Source: Flavobacterium sp. (GTDB taxonomy: Bacteria; Bacteroidota; Bacteroidia; Flavobacteriales; Flavobacteriaceae). Taken from it: DNA of 5,921 nt. The notes below the pieces were generated by a model. That model saw nothing but the letters and a program-made list of their open reading frames with translations, did no database searches and had not been told where the DNA came from. The translations under genes and the position numbers were made by a program. Positions within the stretch are counted from its first letter, which is position 1. Every line of letters begins with the position of its first letter. Shown one piece after another: positions 4,785-5,921 of this stretch. Location: positions 1 through 5,921 of the forward strand of contig JAGNPF010000108.1 of assembly GCA_017989775.1 (NCBI GenBank). The letters run 5' to 3'.

Positions 4785-5921
4785 ATGAAAAACTTTATAC
4801 TTTTTATGGGCTTGTGTTTTCTTGTTCCAACCGTGATGGTTGCGCAAGAAAAACCCGCCGACACCATTCCTCCAAAAGATTTAAAGGAAGTGATTGTCAT
4901 TGGCAAGAAAGCACAATTGTATCAAAAACAAGCCAAACCATTGGCAACCATTGACGAATATTTGCAGCAATCCACCAAAGTGGACATGATCAGGCGCGGC
5001 AGTTATGCTTGGGAACCAATGATTAACAGTATGACCACCGAAAGAACCTTGGTCACCATCGACGGAATGCGGGTTTTTGGTGCTTGCACCGATAAAATGG
5101 ACCCGATAACTTCTTATGTCGAGGTTTCCAATTTGTCAGAAGCGACCATAAAATCGGGGCAACAGGGCAGTTGTCACGGTGCCACCATTGGTGGTTCGAT
5201 CGATTTGCAAAGAAACCGCAGCGGATTTTCGGATTTGGGTTGGGACGCTTCCATAAATGCAGGTTTTGAAACCAACAGCCAGCAAAAAATTATGGGTTCG
5301 GCCGTAAATTATACCGATAAATCGTTTTACATCGACACGGATTTCATGTTTCGGGATGCCGAGAATTACACCGATGGAAATGGGCAGGAAGTGTTGTTTT
5401 CGCAGTTCCGGAAATTCAATGTTTCGGCAACTTCCGGTATTTCTTTGGCCGAAAATAAATTGCTTGAAGGTTCGATAATTTACGATAAAGCCACCGATGT
5501 GGGCTATCCAGCCTTGCCGATGGATGTTTCCTTGGCCGAAGCCTTGATTACTTCCCTGAAATTTGAATATGTTCCGAAATCTTCCCAAATCACGAACTGG
5601 GAAACCAAGATTTACTACAATACCGTCACCCACAAAATGGATGACACCAAGCGGCCTTCGGTTCCCATTCACATGGACATGCCGGGTTGGAGCGATACTT
5701 TTGGATTTTATTCCAAGCTGAAAGGAGTTTTTGAAAACCATCATTTTATGGCCGACTTGAATTCATTTTACAATCGCTCCGTTGCCGAAATGACGATGTA
5801 TCCAGCGGATTCCAACGAAAAATTGATGTTCATGTACACTTGGCCAGACGTAAAAACGTTCTATTCGGCCTTGTTTCTGGAGGATAATTGGGTCTTGAAC
5901 GACCGTTCGAGTTTGAAATTC
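4785..5921 (+). CDS. TonB-dependent outer-membrane receptor, OprC/NosA-like copper receptor, N-terminal part
   Basis: The first 379 residues of a receptor (family usually 650-720) that imports a substrate across the outer membrane using TonB energy; the right window edge cuts it. A type I signal peptide ends near VMVAQ (residue 21). A TonB box, DLKEVIVIG (32-40), follows, then the plug domain (about 52-141, ending GATIGGSIDL), then beta-barrel strands. There is no N-terminal carboxypeptidase-regulatory-like domain, unlike SusC-type receptors. The plug contains FGACTDKMDP, giving Cys101-x3-Met105. This matches the CxxxM half of the CxxxM-HxM copper site reported for Pseudomonas OprC. A barrel segment PIHMDMPGW (His296, Met297, Met299) about 195 residues later is a candidate for the other half. 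Cys130-His131 in the plug adds further soft ligands. Copper is therefore the likely substrate. A weak TTGGTTTG box at 4744-4751 could drive it separately; otherwise it depends on readthrough past the hairpin. Confidence 0.92.
   Translation, partial: MKNFILFMGLCFLVPTVMVAQEKPADTIPPKDLKEVIVIGKKAQLYQKQAKPLATIDEYLQQSTKVDMIRRGSYAWEPMINSMTTERTLVTIDGMRVFGACTDKMDPITSYVEVSNLSEATIKSGQQGSCHGATIGGSIDLQRNRSGFSDLGWDASINAGFETNSQQKIMGSAVNYTDKSFYIDTDFMFRDAENYTDGNGQEVLFSQFRKFNVSATSGISLAENKLLEGSIIYDKATDVGYPALPMDVSLAEALITSLKFEYVPKSSQITNWETKIYYNTVTHKMDDTKRPSVPIHMDMPGWSDTFGFYSKLKGVFENHHFMADLNSFYNRSVAEMTMYPADSNEKLMFMYTWPDVKTFYSALFLEDNWVLNDRSSLKF

Noticed and set aside
5136..5744. A 202-codon minus-strand open frame opposite the receptor gene
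   Set aside because: The plus-strand frame has a signal peptide, TonB box and plug motifs and is open throughout; the antisense frame shows no recognisable family.

Overview
The window looks like part of a Flavobacterium-type (Bacteroidota) chromosome. It is AT-rich, the start codons are preceded by A/T-rich leaders rather than Shine-Dalgarno sequences, three perfect TAnnTTTG boxes (the Bacteroidota -7 promoter element) sit in the right places, and the encoded families (quinol-type NO reductase, TonB-dependent receptor, Met/His-rich lipoprotein) fit that phylum. No rRNA, tRNA, insertion sequence or CRISPR array was seen.

Layout. Positions 1-1127 (minus strand) hold the N-terminal half of a quinol-dependent nitric oxide reductase (qNor), cut by the left window edge. 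It has its own promoter, and a 36-bp dyad overlaps the -33 region. Next, also on the minus strand, is a two-gene unit (3100 down to 1278). It consists of a Crp/Fnr-family regulator coupled through a TAATG overlap to a 409-residue, histidine-bearing polytopic membrane protein, and it ends in a clear intrinsic terminator. The plus strand diverges from the regulator. It carries a small Cys-motif protein (3245-3619), a Met/His-rich lipoprotein with an internal duplication (3702-4541), a strong hairpin, a nest of CATTAAG/CTTAATG repeats, and the first 379 residues of a TonB-dependent receptor (from 4785). The receptor carries the CxxxM motif known from the OprC/NosA copper receptors.

How it may work together. 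The plus-strand genes read as an outer-membrane copper acquisition module: receptor, surface or periplasmic Met/His lipoprotein, and a small Cys protein. The minus-strand genes concern nitric oxide: qNor, a regulator without Fe-S or cAMP ligands, and a membrane protein distantly like heme-copper oxidase subunit I. Copper is needed by N2O reductase and copper nitrite reductase, so a shared denitrification or NO-detoxification regulon is a reasonable inference, although no nos or nir gene is in view.

The most notable signal is the divergent intergenic region. A Crp/Fnr-type palindrome (TATGA-N6-TCATA, centre 3202.5) lies exactly 30.5 bp from a perfect TAnnTTTG box on each strand. It therefore sits at about -41.5 for both promoters and takes the place of the missing -33 elements. 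This suggests one dimer of the adjacent regulator switching on both its own operon and the copper module, with the first copper-module mRNA predicted to be practically leaderless.
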